Shown here: positions 1 through 7,583 of the stretch, in pieces
Layout: each line of letters begins with the position of its first letter
Numbering within the stretch: position 1 is the first letter of the stretch
Assembly (NCBI GenBank): GCA_934446465.1
Contig: CAKSEF010000024.1
Span: 1 to 22,303 of the forward strand
DNA: 22,303 nucleotides
Reading direction: 5' to 3'
Source of the DNA: an uncultured Oscillospiraceae bacterium
GTDB taxonomy: Bacteria > Bacillota > Clostridia > Oscillospirales > JAAYXM01
Position numbers and translations under genes: made by a program
The notes under the pieces: generated by a model
What the model was told of the DNA's origin: nothing
Databases searched by the model: none
The model's input: the letters and a program-made list of their open reading frames with translations, nothing else

Positions 1-19
1 ATATTAGAGGATTAAAAAT

Positions 20-991
20 ATGAATGTCTTGATTTTAAGCTCGGGAACAAGAAATAAAATAGTGCAATACTTCAAAAAAGCGCTCAACGGCAGAGGAAAG
101 GTTATTGCCACGGACATGAGTGAGCTTGCGCCATCGGTGTATGAAGCCGACAAGTTTTACAAAGTACCGCGCATGACCGATGACGGGTACATCGACGTTA
201 TATTTGATATTTGCCGAAAGGAAAAAATCGACGGAGTGCTTTCTCTCATCGACCCGGAGCTTTCTCTGCTTGCAGAAAATGAGGACAGATTTAAGCAACT
301 TGGAGTTACCGTAATCGGCTCTTCCTACAACCTCTGCGAAAGGGCACTCGATAAGCTTGAAATGTTTAATTGGCTAAACGCGCACGGCTATAACTGCGCG
401 AAGAGCTACGTTGACAAGGAATTGTTTTATAGGGATTTGGATAGCGGGCTGATAGATTTCCCTGTGTTCGTAAAGCCTGTCCGCGGGAGCGCAAGCATAG
501 CCATTTCAAAGGTCTATGACAGGAAAACCGTCGAGCTTCTTTTTGCCCACAGTGATAACCTCATGATACAGGAGTTCCTAGACGGCCGGGAGATAGGCGC
601 CGACGTATATATCGACATGTTCAGCGGGGAAGTTGTTTCAATTTTCACGAAAAAGAAAATAGTAATGCGTGCGGGCGAGACAGACAAATCCGTCTCGTTT
701 AAGGATGACGCACTGTTCGCGCTGATTGAAAAATTTGTGCGGGAAAGCGGGTGGCTCGGGCAGATAGATATAGACATTTTCGACGTTGGCGGAAAGTATT
801 ATATATCTGAGGTAAACCCGAGATTCGGCGGCGGATACCCTCACGCATACGAGTGCGGATGCGACCATATGAGTATGATTCTGAACAACCTTGACGGCAA
901 GAGAAACACCCCGAATATCGGTGCATACGACGAGGGCATTTATATGATGAAATATAACGAAGTTGCAATAAGAAAGGCCGAAAACATATGA
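20..991 (+). CDS. ATP-grasp ligase, carbamoyl-phosphate-synthase-like, probably for surface polysaccharide
   Basis: This 323-residue protein is a stand-alone ATP-grasp enzyme. The family joins a carboxylate to an amine or similar nucleophile through an acyl-phosphate, using ATP and Mg2+. The sequence shows a Rossmann-like N-terminal domain opening with VLILSSGTRN, the central ATP-binding stretch FPVFVKPVRGSAS, the adenine-site segment QEFLDGREIGADVY, and the Mg2+-binding end IDIDIF and EVNPRFGGGYPHA. The start follows an AGAGGA site at about 6-11. The stop overlaps the next gene's ATG (ATGA), so the two are probably translationally coupled. Short proteins of this type are common in capsule and exopolysaccharide clusters, and the next two genes fit that setting. 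The substrate cannot be told from the sequence. The operon clearly begins upstream of the window. Family is certain; a sugar- or peptide-modifying role is inference. Confidence 0.85.
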   Translation: MNVLILSSGTRNKIVQYFKKALNGRGKVIATDMSELAPSVYEADKFYKVPRMTDDGYIDVIFDICRKEKIDGVLSLIDPELSLLAENEDRFKQLGVTVIGSSYNLCERALDKLEMFNWLNAHGYNCAKSYVDKELFYRDLDSGLIDFPVFVKPVRGSASIAISKVYDRKTVELLFAHSDNLMIQEFLDGREIGADVYIDMFSGEVVSIFTKKKIVMRAGETDKSVSFKDDALFALIEKFVRESGWLGQIDIDIFDVGGKYYISEVNPRFGGGYPHAYECGCDHMSMILNNLDGKRNTPNIGAYDEGIYMMKYNEVAIRKAENI

Positions 992-2223
992 AGATACTGT
1001 TCCTGACAATAGGGCGTATGGAAAGCATAGAAGACTACGGAATATACCCTGACCTTTTGAGATGCTTCAGAGACAACGGACACGATGTCTATACCGTGAG
1101 TCCGTACGAAAAACGGCGGGGAATGGAAACATCGCTGTCGGAAGACGGCGGAGTTCATATGCTCCACGTAAAAATAGGAAACATAACTAAGTGCGGGATT
1201 GTGGAAAAGGGTATATCGACACTCCAAATAGAAGGAAAATTTCTCAAGGCGATTAAAAAGTATTTCGGCGGTGTGAAATTTGATTTGGTTATGTACTCAA
1301 CACCTCCGATTACCTTTGAAAAGGTTATTAAGTATATAAAAAGGCGCGACAACGCCTCCTCCTACCTGTTGCTTAAGGATATATTTCCGCAAAATGCCGT
1401 TGATATCGGAATGATGACGAAAAACGGCGTTAAGTGCATCATGTATAAGTATTTCAGAAAAAAAGAGGAACGCCTTTATAAAACATCGGATTTTATCGGG
1501 TGTATGTCCCCCGCAAACGTGGAGTATCTGCTGAAAAATAACAGCACGATATCCAAGGAACGCGTTGAAGTGTGTCCCAATTCCATTTCACCGCGCGATA
1601 TGACGGTGTGCGCGGAGGATAAGGGTGAAATGCGCAAAAAGTACGGTATACCGAATGATAAAACCGTGTTTATTTACGGAGGAAACCTCGGAAAACCTCA
1701 GGGTATACCGTTTCTCATTAAATGTCTTGAAAGTCAGAAGGACAGGGAAGATGTGTTCTTCCTCGTTGTCGGAGACGGCACCGAATATAAGAAAATTGAG
1801 GAATACGTGCTGAGAAGCGAACAGAAGAACCTAAAGCTGATGAAGAAGCTTCCTAAGGAGGACTATGACCGAATGGTCGGAAGCTGTGATGTGGGATTGA
1901 TATTCATAGACAGCAGATTTACAATACCGAATTTTCCCAGCAGGCTTCTTTCGTATATGCAGGCAAAATTGCCGGTAATATCGGTAACGGATGCAAATTC
2001 CGATATAGGTTCAACTATTGAAAACGGCGGCTTCGGATGGTCGTGCACAGGAAACAGCGTGGCAGAGTTTGACTCCGCCGTAAAACTTGCCTGTGATGCA
2101 GACAGGGGATCGCTCGGCGAGAGGGCATGGAACTATCTAAACGATAATTATACGGTAGATAACGCATACGGATTGATAATGAATCACTTTGATTCGGAAG
2201 CCGTTCCGCAAGAGAATAAATGA
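988..2223 (+). CDS. Glycosyltransferase, GT4/GT-B type (WbuB-like)
   Basis: This 411-residue protein looks like a cytoplasmic retaining glycosyltransferase of the GT-B fold that moves a sugar from a nucleotide donor onto a growing surface glycan. The N-terminal half holds the acceptor-side domain (KILFLTIGRM and DLVMYSTPPITFE). The C-terminal half holds the donor domain, with FIYGGNLGKPQGI, FFLVVGDGTE, and a loop IPNFPSRLLSYMQAKLPVI that corresponds to the E-x7-E region of GT4 enzymes. The first glutamate of that motif is not obvious in the loop, so the match is by context rather than by a perfect motif. It starts inside the stop of the ATP-grasp gene and ends inside the start of the PAP2 gene, both by ATGA overlap, which marks one operon. 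Linkage and sugar specificity are unknown. Confidence 0.82.
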   Translation: MKILFLTIGRMESIEDYGIYPDLLRCFRDNGHDVYTVSPYEKRRGMETSLSEDGGVHMLHVKIGNITKCGIVEKGISTLQIEGKFLKAIKKYFGGVKFDLVMYSTPPITFEKVIKYIKRRDNASSYLLLKDIFPQNAVDIGMMTKNGVKCIMYKYFRKKEERLYKTSDFIGCMSPANVEYLLKNNSTISKERVEVCPNSISPRDMTVCAEDKGEMRKKYGIPNDKTVFIYGGNLGKPQGIPFLIKCLESQKDREDVFFLVVGDGTEYKKIEEYVLRSEQKNLKLMKKLPKEDYDRMVGSCDVGLIFIDSRFTIPNFPSRLLSYMQAKLPVISVTDANSDIGSTIENGGFGWSCTGNSVAEFDSAVKLACDADRGSLGERAWNYLNDNYTVDNAYGLIMNHFDSEAVPQENK

Positions 2224-2780
2224 GTTCCGGAGGAAGCTTTGATTTGTTAACACTTGTTTCAACAATAGATACAGCAGTCATGAATGTACTGAAATCCGTT
2301 TCCTCGCCTGCCGTTGATAAGATGATGATTTTTATTACAAAGCTTGGAGACGGCGGCGCTTTTTGGATTCTCTTAATAGCGCTTATGTTTATCTTTAAGA
2401 AATACCGAAATACGGGAACTGTGTCGGCGGTTTCGCTTGCGTCATGCTTTTTGATAGGAAATTATGTTGTGAAACCTTTAGTCGGAAGAATAAGACCGTG
2501 CAATGTTGAAAATGCCGCGATGCTTATTGAGCGAATGAACGATTTTTCGTTCCCGTCCATGCACACGGCAACGGCGTTTTCGATTTCCGTAGTAGTTTTT
2601 ATTAAAAACAAGCTTGCAGGTTCTGCGCTTGTGATTCTTTCGCTTTTAATCGGCGTTTCAAGAATTTATTTGAATGTGCATTATTTCACGGACGTTCTGG
2701 CGGGCGCAGCGTTCGGAACGGTATTTGCGCTGCTGTCCGTTTTCGCGGCAAAAAAACTCAAGCTGATAAAAAAACTGTGA
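2220..2780 (+). CDS. PAP2-family membrane phosphatase
   Basis: This 186-residue integral membrane protein belongs to the PAP2 acid phosphatase superfamily. The three catalytic motifs are present: KPLVGRIRP (the K-x6-RP motif), PSMHTATAFS (the PSGH motif with Met for Gly), and SRIYLNVHYFTD (S-R-x5-H-x3-D). At least four hydrophobic stretches surround them, for example FWILLIALMFIF and ALVILSLLIGV. Small PAP2 proteins next to glycosyltransferases often hydrolyse undecaprenyl pyrophosphate, as BcrC does, which recycles the lipid carrier used for polysaccharide export. That role is inferred from the neighbours; phosphatidic acid phosphatase activity is the main alternative. The start overlaps the glycosyltransferase stop. 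A 51-base gap separates it from glyA. Confidence 0.87.
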   Translation: MSSGGSFDLLTLVSTIDTAVMNVLKSVSSPAVDKMMIFITKLGDGGAFWILLIALMFIFKKYRNTGTVSAVSLASCFLIGNYVVKPLVGRIRPCNVENAAMLIERMNDFSFPSMHTATAFSISVVVFIKNKLAGSALVILSLLIGVSRIYLNVHYFTDVLAGAAFGTVFALLSVFAAKKLKLIKKL

Positions 2781-2831
2781 TTATGCGTCTGCTGACGCTA
2801 AAATACAATTTATATGATAAGGAGATGTATT

Positions 2832-4073
2832 ATGATTAGAGAAGGAATTGATTTTCTCAAGGAAAATGACCCCGAAATCGGGAATGCTGTTGAGGCTGAG
2901 TATAACAGACAGCGAGGAAACATTGAACTTATAGCATCCGAGAACTTCGTAAGCCCGGCGGTACTTGCTGCGGCAGGAACCGTTTTGACGAACAAATATG
3001 CAGAGGGGCTGCCCGGAAAGAGATATTACGGCGGCTGCGAATGTGTTGACGTTGTAGAGCGTGTTGCACAGGAGAGAGCGAAAGAGCTTTTCGGAGCGGA
3101 ACACGTAAACATTCAACCGCACAGCGGAGCATCTGCCAATCTCGCCGTGTATTTTGCGCTCGTAAAGCCGGGCGAGACGGTTATGGGAATGAATCTGAGC
3201 GAGGGCGGACACCTCACGCACGGAAGCCCCGTAAATATTTCGGGTTCTTATTATAATATAGTACCTTACGGTGTCGACCCGGAAACGCATCTCATCGATT
3301 ATGAAAAGCTTGAGGAAACGGCGAAGGAGTGCAAGCCGAAAATGATAATTGCAGGCGCGTCTGCATATCCGAGAAAGATAGATTTCGAGAGATTTTCGCA
3401 GATTGCCAAGTCCGTAGGCGCGTATTTCATGGTAGATATGGCGCATATCGCAGGACTTGTAGCCGCAGGACTGCATCCCAACCCCGTGCCGTATGCCGAT
3501 GTGGTTACAACTACAACGCATAAAACTCTCCGCGGTCCGCGCGGAGGAATAATAATGTGCAGGGAAGAACTCGCAAAACAGATTGACAAGGCGGTTTTCC
3601 CGGGAACAATGGGCGGCCCGCTCATGCACATAATTGCGGCGAAGGCGGTTTGCTTCGGAGAGGCATTAAAGCCTGAATTTACAGAGTACCAGAAACGGGT
3701 TGTTAAAAACGCATCCGTTCTCGCAGAGTCGCTCATGCAGTGCGGATTCGACCTTGTGTCCGGCGGTACAGACAATCACCTCATGCTGGTTGACCTCAGG
3801 AAGTTCAAGATTACTGGGAAAGAACTTGAAAAACGCCTCGATGAGGTCGGAATTACTCTCAATAAAAATACAATCCCGAACGACCCGGAGAAGCCGTTCG
3901 TAACGAGCGGAGTAAGAATCGGAACTCCTGCCGTTACAAGCCGCGGTTTCGGTGAAACGGACATGGCGGAGATAGCACGCCTTATCCACCTTACGGCCAC
4001 GGTATTTGATGAAAAGAAGGACTATATTCGCGGCTGCGTTAAGGCACTCTGCGATAAACACCCGCTCTACTGA
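2832..4073 (+). CDS. glyA: Serine hydroxymethyltransferase
   Basis: GlyA is a cytoplasmic PLP enzyme that converts serine and tetrahydrofolate to glycine and 5,10-methylenetetrahydrofolate, the main source of one-carbon units. The 413-residue product is of normal family length. It shows the folate/substrate segment ELIASENFVS, the ring sequence GLPGKRYYGGCE, the PLP region DMAHIAGLVAAG, and the PLP-binding lysine in TTTTHKTLRGPRGG at about K231. An in-frame ATG lies 18 bases upstream at 2814, but the AAGGAG site at about 2819-2824 sits between the two, so 2832 is the better start. The gap before it is too short and featureless for a glycine riboswitch. It runs with the polysaccharide genes upstream and rarA downstream. 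No separate promoter was convincing. Confidence 0.97.
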   Translation: MIREGIDFLKENDPEIGNAVEAEYNRQRGNIELIASENFVSPAVLAAAGTVLTNKYAEGLPGKRYYGGCECVDVVERVAQERAKELFGAEHVNIQPHSGASANLAVYFALVKPGETVMGMNLSEGGHLTHGSPVNISGSYYNIVPYGVDPETHLIDYEKLEETAKECKPKMIIAGASAYPRKIDFERFSQIAKSVGAYFMVDMAHIAGLVAAGLHPNPVPYADVVTTTTHKTLRGPRGGIIMCREELAKQIDKAVFPGTMGGPLMHIIAAKAVCFGEALKPEFTEYQKRVVKNASVLAESLMQCGFDLVSGGTDNHLMLVDLRKFKITGKELEKRLDEVGITLNKNTIPNDPEKPFVTSGVRIGTPAVTSRGFGETDMAEIARLIHLTATVFDEKKDYIRGCVKALCDKHPLY

Positions 4074-4096
4074 TTTTTCTGCTTTGGAGGCATAAA

Positions 4097-5347
4097 ATGT
4101 ACAGACCGCTTGCGGACAGAGTCCGACCTGACAACTTAGACGAGGTTTTCGGACAGAGACACATACTGGGAGAAAACGGGATATTGCGCAGAATAATCCT
4201 TTCCGGGCAGATTCCGAATATGGTGTTTTTCGGCCCGAGCGGGATTGGAAAAACAACGGTAGCAGAGATTATCGCCAAGCACACACAGCGCGATTTTAAA
4301 AAGCTCAATGCAACAACGGCATCGATAAACGATATACGGGATATTGTCGCAAGCCTTGACACACTATTGACCCCGAACGGTGTGCTGTTATATATCGATG
4401 AGATACAGTATTTTAATAAAAAACAGCAGCAGTCTCTGCTCGAATTTATGGAAAACGGAAAACTGACGATAATTGCGTCAACTACCGAGAATCCGTATTT
4501 CTATGTATACAGTGCGGTTCTCTCCCGTGCTACGGTGTTTGAGTTCAAGCCGCTTTCTCCGTCCGACGTTCTTTGTGCCATCAGGCGCGCAAGCGGAATG
4601 CTTGAAGACAATGTGATTTTTGAAAACGGCGTCGAGGAGCATATTGCAAGTGCCTGTGGCGGTGATATACGAAAATCGCTTAATGCGCTCGAGCTTCTCT
4701 ATAACAGTGCGGAGCATAAAAACGGAGAATGTAATATCACACTTGCCGATGCGCTTGTGGTAACGCAGAAAAGTGCCGTTAAGGCAGACCGCGACGGCGA
4801 CAGTCATTATGACGCAGTTTCCGCACTGCAAAAATCAATTCGGGGTTCGGACCCCGATGCGGCGGTTTTCTATCTTGCCAAATTGCTTGAGTCAGGGGAT
4901 TTGCCGTCGGCTTGCAGGAGGGTGCTTGTTACGGCAAGCGAAGATGTGGGTCTTGCTTACCCTCAGGCAATTTCCATCGTGAAGTCGTGCGTGGACAGCG
5001 CGCTGCAGCTCGGACTTCCCGAGGCAAGGATTCCGCTTGCGGAGGCTGTTATTCTGCTTGCCGTATCGCCGAAGTCAAATTCCGCGATATGCGCGGTGGA
5101 TTCTGCGCTTGCGGATATAAGAAACGGCTTGGGTACGGAAGTGCCGCCTCATTTGAGAGATTCGCATTATGCGGGGGCGGAAAAACTCGGACGCGGAACT
5201 GCGTATAAATACCCCCACTCATTTGAAAATCATTGGGTGCGCCAGCAGTATCTGCCGGAAGACGTCAAAGACCGTCAATACTACCGATTCGGGAACAATA
5301 AAATTGAATCGGCAACAGAACAGTATTGGAAAGATATAAAGAAATGA
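4097..5347 (+). CDS. rarA: Replication-associated recombination protein A (RarA/MgsA), AAA+ ATPase
   Basis: RarA is a clamp-loader-like AAA+ ATPase that acts at stalled replication forks and single-strand/double-strand DNA junctions. The 416-residue protein shows the N-terminal PLADRVRPDNLDEVFGQ signature, Walker A GPSGIGKTT (about 46-54, K52), Walker B LLYIDEIQ (D101, E102), and a sensor-1 region IIASTTENP. The C-terminal tetramer domain ends with YKYPHSFENHWVRQQYLP, a tail diagnostic for MgsA/RarA and absent from RuvB and DnaX. It is somewhat shorter than the E. coli protein. It starts after a GGAGG site 23 bases downstream of glyA. A perfect hairpin follows three bases after its stop, so it is probably the last gene of this run. 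Its link with glyA seems positional rather than functional. Confidence 0.95.
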   Translation: MYRPLADRVRPDNLDEVFGQRHILGENGILRRIILSGQIPNMVFFGPSGIGKTTVAEIIAKHTQRDFKKLNATTASINDIRDIVASLDTLLTPNGVLLYIDEIQYFNKKQQQSLLEFMENGKLTIIASTTENPYFYVYSAVLSRATVFEFKPLSPSDVLCAIRRASGMLEDNVIFENGVEEHIASACGGDIRKSLNALELLYNSAEHKNGECNITLADALVVTQKSAVKADRDGDSHYDAVSALQKSIRGSDPDAAVFYLAKLLESGDLPSACRRVLVTASEDVGLAYPQAISIVKSCVDSALQLGLPEARIPLAEAVILLAVSPKSNSAICAVDSALADIRNGLGTEVPPHLRDSHYAGAEKLGRGTAYKYPHSFENHWVRQQYLPEDVKDRQYYRFGNNKIESATEQYWKDIKK

Positions 5348-5349
5348 TA

Positions 5350-5384
5350 TTACCCTCCCGGGAATTAAGTTCCCGGGAGGGTAA
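5350..5384 (+). terminator. Perfect 15-bp hairpin after rarA
   Basis: TTACCCTCCCGGGAA at 5350-5364 pairs exactly with TTCCCGGGAGGGTAA at 5370-5384 across a TTAAG loop. The stem begins three bases after the rarA stop. The T-run after it is weak (ATGTTT), so termination efficiency on the plus strand is uncertain, but the position and GC-rich core fit an intrinsic terminator that separates the rarA run from the next operon. Confidence 0.8.
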
Positions 5385-5421
5385 ATGTTTAAAACCAACA
5401 AAAAATTATCTCAAAAAGGTA

Positions 5422-5450
5422 TTGAAAAAGGTTTGTGTATGTTATATAAT
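5422..5450 (+). promoter_or_regulatory. Sigma-A-type promoter of the DeoR/2-oxo acid dehydrogenase operon
   Basis: TTGAAA at 5422-5427 (five of six consensus -35 bases) and a perfect TATAAT at 5445-5450 are separated by the ideal 17 bases. Transcription would begin near 5457, leaving a leader of about 75 bases before the regulator's start. The -35 overlaps one of two direct AAAAAGGT repeats (5413-5420 and 5425-5432). The operator-like boxes lie just downstream of the predicted start, a position suited to repression. Confidence 0.8.
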
Positions 5451-5466
5451 ATTTTCGAACAAAAAA

Positions 5467-5504
5467 ATGTTTATTATTAACTTTGGTATGTTAGAAACTA
5501 ACAT
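5467..5504. promoter_or_regulatory. Two operator-like boxes 21 bp apart, probable DeoR-family binding sites
   Basis: The right box, ATGTTAGAAACTAACAT (5488-5504), is a perfect 7-bp inverted repeat around AAA. The left box at 5467-5483, ATGTTTATTATTAACTT, shares the ATGTT-7 bases-AAC framework. The boxes are exactly 21 bp apart, two helical turns, so two dimers could sit on the same face of the DNA. Both lie between the promoter and the regulator gene. DeoR-family repressors commonly regulate their own operons from such sites. Binding by the adjacent regulator is inferred, not shown. Confidence 0.6.
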
Positions 5505-5530
5505 TTGCTTTTTCGGGAGGCGATGATGGG

Positions 5531-6286
5531 GTGAACGACAGGCAGGTATTGATTAACGAATACATTCAGGCACGCGGCGAAGTCAGCCTTTCGGCGCTTA
5601 AAAAGCTTGTTCCCAATGTCTCAGAAATGACAATCAGGCGCGATTTGGAAGCTCTTGAGTCAGGCGGAAAAATTATTCGCATCCACGGCGGGGCACGTTC
5701 CGTAAAGGCGATAAATATGCTGGTTGAGGATGTATTCTCAAAGCGTTCAATGACGAATACCGCCCAAAAGCGTTTGATTGCGGAAAAAGCACTGAGCTAT
5801 GTGGGGGATAACAGCTCCGTCTTTATTGACTCGGGAAGCACCGCAATGGCGCTGGCTGAGATTATCCCGGACAAAAAACTCCTTATTTCCACTTGCGGAT
5901 TAAACGTTGCGGCTGAGCTGCTCCGATTAAAAAACAGCCGCATAAACCTGATAGGAGGAGAGGTGAATAAGGACAGTATTTCAACGTACGGTCCAAGTGC
6001 GCGTTTGGCCGTTGACTCCATAAACATTGATGTCGCGTTTATAGCGGCTACGGCATTCTCTCCGAAGTACGGATTCAGCTGCGGGCACTCGCATGACAGC
6101 GAACTTAAAAATGCGGTTCTGAAGCGCGCAATGCTTCGGATAGTGTTAATGGACAGCAGTAAGATAGGCACAATGATGCCATATACGTTTGCCGATGCGA
6201 GCGATATTGATATTCTCATATGCGACGACAATATAACAGAAGAATCTCGTGCCCTATTTGCCGAAAACGGCGCGAAGGTTATATAA
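5531..6286 (+). CDS. DeoR-family transcriptional regulator
   Basis: This 251-residue regulator is of standard length for the DeoR family of sugar-phosphate-responsive repressors. The N-terminus has a winged helix-turn-helix (about residues 5-57) with the family signature MTIRRDLEALESGG then IIRIHGGA. The C-terminal effector domain, related to ribose-5-phosphate isomerase, contains FIDSGSTAMALAE, STCGLNVAAEL, LIGGEVNKDS and DSSKIG. The start is GTG, ten bases after GGGAGG; the two ATG codons just before it are in other frames and reach stops at once. It is the first gene of a seven-gene operon and sits directly after a strong promoter and two operator-like boxes, so autoregulation and control of the dehydrogenase genes are likely. 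The probable inducer is a hexitol or hexulose phosphate, judged from the flanking dehydrogenases. Confidence 0.92.
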   Translation: MNDRQVLINEYIQARGEVSLSALKKLVPNVSEMTIRRDLEALESGGKIIRIHGGARSVKAINMLVEDVFSKRSMTNTAQKRLIAEKALSYVGDNSSVFIDSGSTAMALAEIIPDKKLLISTCGLNVAAELLRLKNSRINLIGGEVNKDSISTYGPSARLAVDSINIDVAFIAATAFSPKYGFSCGHSHDSELKNAVLKRAMLRIVLMDSSKIGTMMPYTFADASDIDILICDDNITEESRALFAENGAKVI

Positions 6287-6313
6287 TTTTATTTTTTAAA
6301 AGGAGAATAACGT

Positions 6314-7567
6314 ATGAAAACAAAAGCATTACGGTTATACGGAAAAAACGATTTGCGTCTCGAAGAATTTGAGCTTCCGCAGATAGGCAAGGATGAAATT
6401 CTTGCCGAGGTGGTTACAGACAGCGTATGTATGTCAAGCTATAAGGCGGCTCTTCAGGGCGGGGAACACAAGAGAGTTCCTGATGATGTAGACAAAAACC
6501 CGATTATAATCGGTCATGAGTTCTGCGGAAAAATTATCGAGGTCGGGGATAATTGGAAGGATAAATTCTCCGCGGGGCAGAAGTTTTCCATTCAGCCCGC
6601 ATTAAACTATAAAGGAAGCCTTGCCGCGCTCGGATATTCCTATAAATATGTCGGCGGGTGTTCTGCATATGTTGTCCTGCCTGCCGAAGTCATGCTCTGC
6701 GATTGCCTTTTAAACTATAACGGCGACGCATTCTTCTACGGCTCGCTTTCCGAGCCCATGTCCTGCATTGTAGGCGGGTATCATGCTTTCTATCATACAA
6801 AGCCCGGCTGCTATCAGCACGAGATGGGAATTAAAGAAGGCGGAAACCTTATTCTCATGGCGGGAGCGGGGCCGATGGGACTCGGCGCTGTTGATTACGC
6901 AATACACGGCGACAGAAAGCCTTCGCTTATGGTCGTAACAGATATTGACGATGTGCGCCTCAAGCGCGCCGAGAGTCTGCTCACACCCGAAGATGCGGCA
7001 AAGCACGGAGTAAAGCTTGTTTATGTAAATACAAATGCGGTTGAGGACGCAAAGGCTTATCTTATGGAGCTTACAGGCGGAAATGGATATGACGATGCGC
7101 TTATTATGGCTCCGGTAAAGCCTGTCTGCGAGCTTGCGGACTCGGTTCTCGGATATGACGGATGTATTAACTTCTTTGCAGGGCCGACAAATCATGAGTT
7201 CAGTGCGAATGTGAATTTCTACGATGTTCACTATTCGGCACACCATATTGTCGGAACCTCGGGAGGCAATACAGACGATATGCGTGAATCATTAGAGCTT
7301 ATAGAAAAAGGAAGAATAAACCCCGCAGTTATGATTACTCATGTCGGCGGAATTGACAGTGCAAAGGATACAACGCTGAATCTTCCGAATATAAAAGGAG
7401 GCAAGAAACTTATATATACACATATCAATATGCCGCTCACGGCTATTGATGACTTTGCAAAACTCGGCGAGAATGACGAATTTTTTGCAAAACTTGCTGA
7501 AATTACTTCGCGCAACAATGGCTTGTGGTGCGTTGAAGCAGAAAAGTTTTTGCTTGAAAACAAATAG
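6314..7567 (+). CDS. Zinc-dependent medium-chain dehydrogenase, SorE-like (L-sorbose-1-phosphate reductase family)
   Basis: This 417-residue oxidoreductase has the GroES-like fold plus a Rossmann domain of medium-chain dehydrogenases. Likely catalytic zinc residues are C39 (TDSVCMSS), H68-E69 (IIIGHEFCG) and the glutamate in SLSEPMSC. The dinucleotide-binding loop is LMAGAGPMGLG. The four-cysteine structural-zinc loop of classical alcohol dehydrogenases is missing. The N-terminal pattern (SYKAALQGGEHKRVPDDV, then IIIGHEFCG) resembles SorE, which interconverts L-sorbose 1-phosphate and glucitol 6-phosphate in enteric bacteria. I recognise this from memory, not from a search, so the exact substrate is open. 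It lies 27 bases after the DeoR gene behind AAGGAG and 16 bases before E2. With mannitol-1-phosphate dehydrogenase at the end of the operon, it points to hexitol-phosphate metabolism. An alternative is another polyol or sugar-acid dehydrogenase. Confidence 0.8.
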   Translation: MKTKALRLYGKNDLRLEEFELPQIGKDEILAEVVTDSVCMSSYKAALQGGEHKRVPDDVDKNPIIIGHEFCGKIIEVGDNWKDKFSAGQKFSIQPALNYKGSLAALGYSYKYVGGCSAYVVLPAEVMLCDCLLNYNGDAFFYGSLSEPMSCIVGGYHAFYHTKPGCYQHEMGIKEGGNLILMAGAGPMGLGAVDYAIHGDRKPSLMVVTDIDDVRLKRAESLLTPEDAAKHGVKLVYVNTNAVEDAKAYLMELTGGNGYDDALIMAPVKPVCELADSVLGYDGCINFFAGPTNHEFSANVNFYDVHYSAHHIVGTSGGNTDDMRESLELIEKGRINPAVMITHVGGIDSAKDTTLNLPNIKGGKKLIYTHINMPLTAIDDFAKLGENDEFFAKLAEITSRNNGLWCVEAEKFLLENK

Positions 7568-7583
7568 GAAAGGAGAGGTTTAA

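Noticed and set aside
2785..2798. Small hairpin (GCGTC, TGCT loop, GACGC) after the PAP2 gene
   Set aside because: The stem is only 5 bp and is followed by A residues rather than T, so it is too weak to call a terminator.
2781..2831. Possible glycine riboswitch ahead of glyA
   Set aside because: The gap is only 51 bases and contains none of the structure such a riboswitch requires.
2781..3629. 282-codon open frame on the minus strand opposite glyA
   Set aside because: It is fully antisense to a clear glyA, its product is rich in Arg, Cys and His with no recognisable domain, and no ribosome binding site fits.
5326..5526. 66-codon plus-strand frame between rarA and the DeoR gene
   Set aside because: It runs through the terminator hairpin, promoter and operator boxes and has no suitable ribosome binding site.
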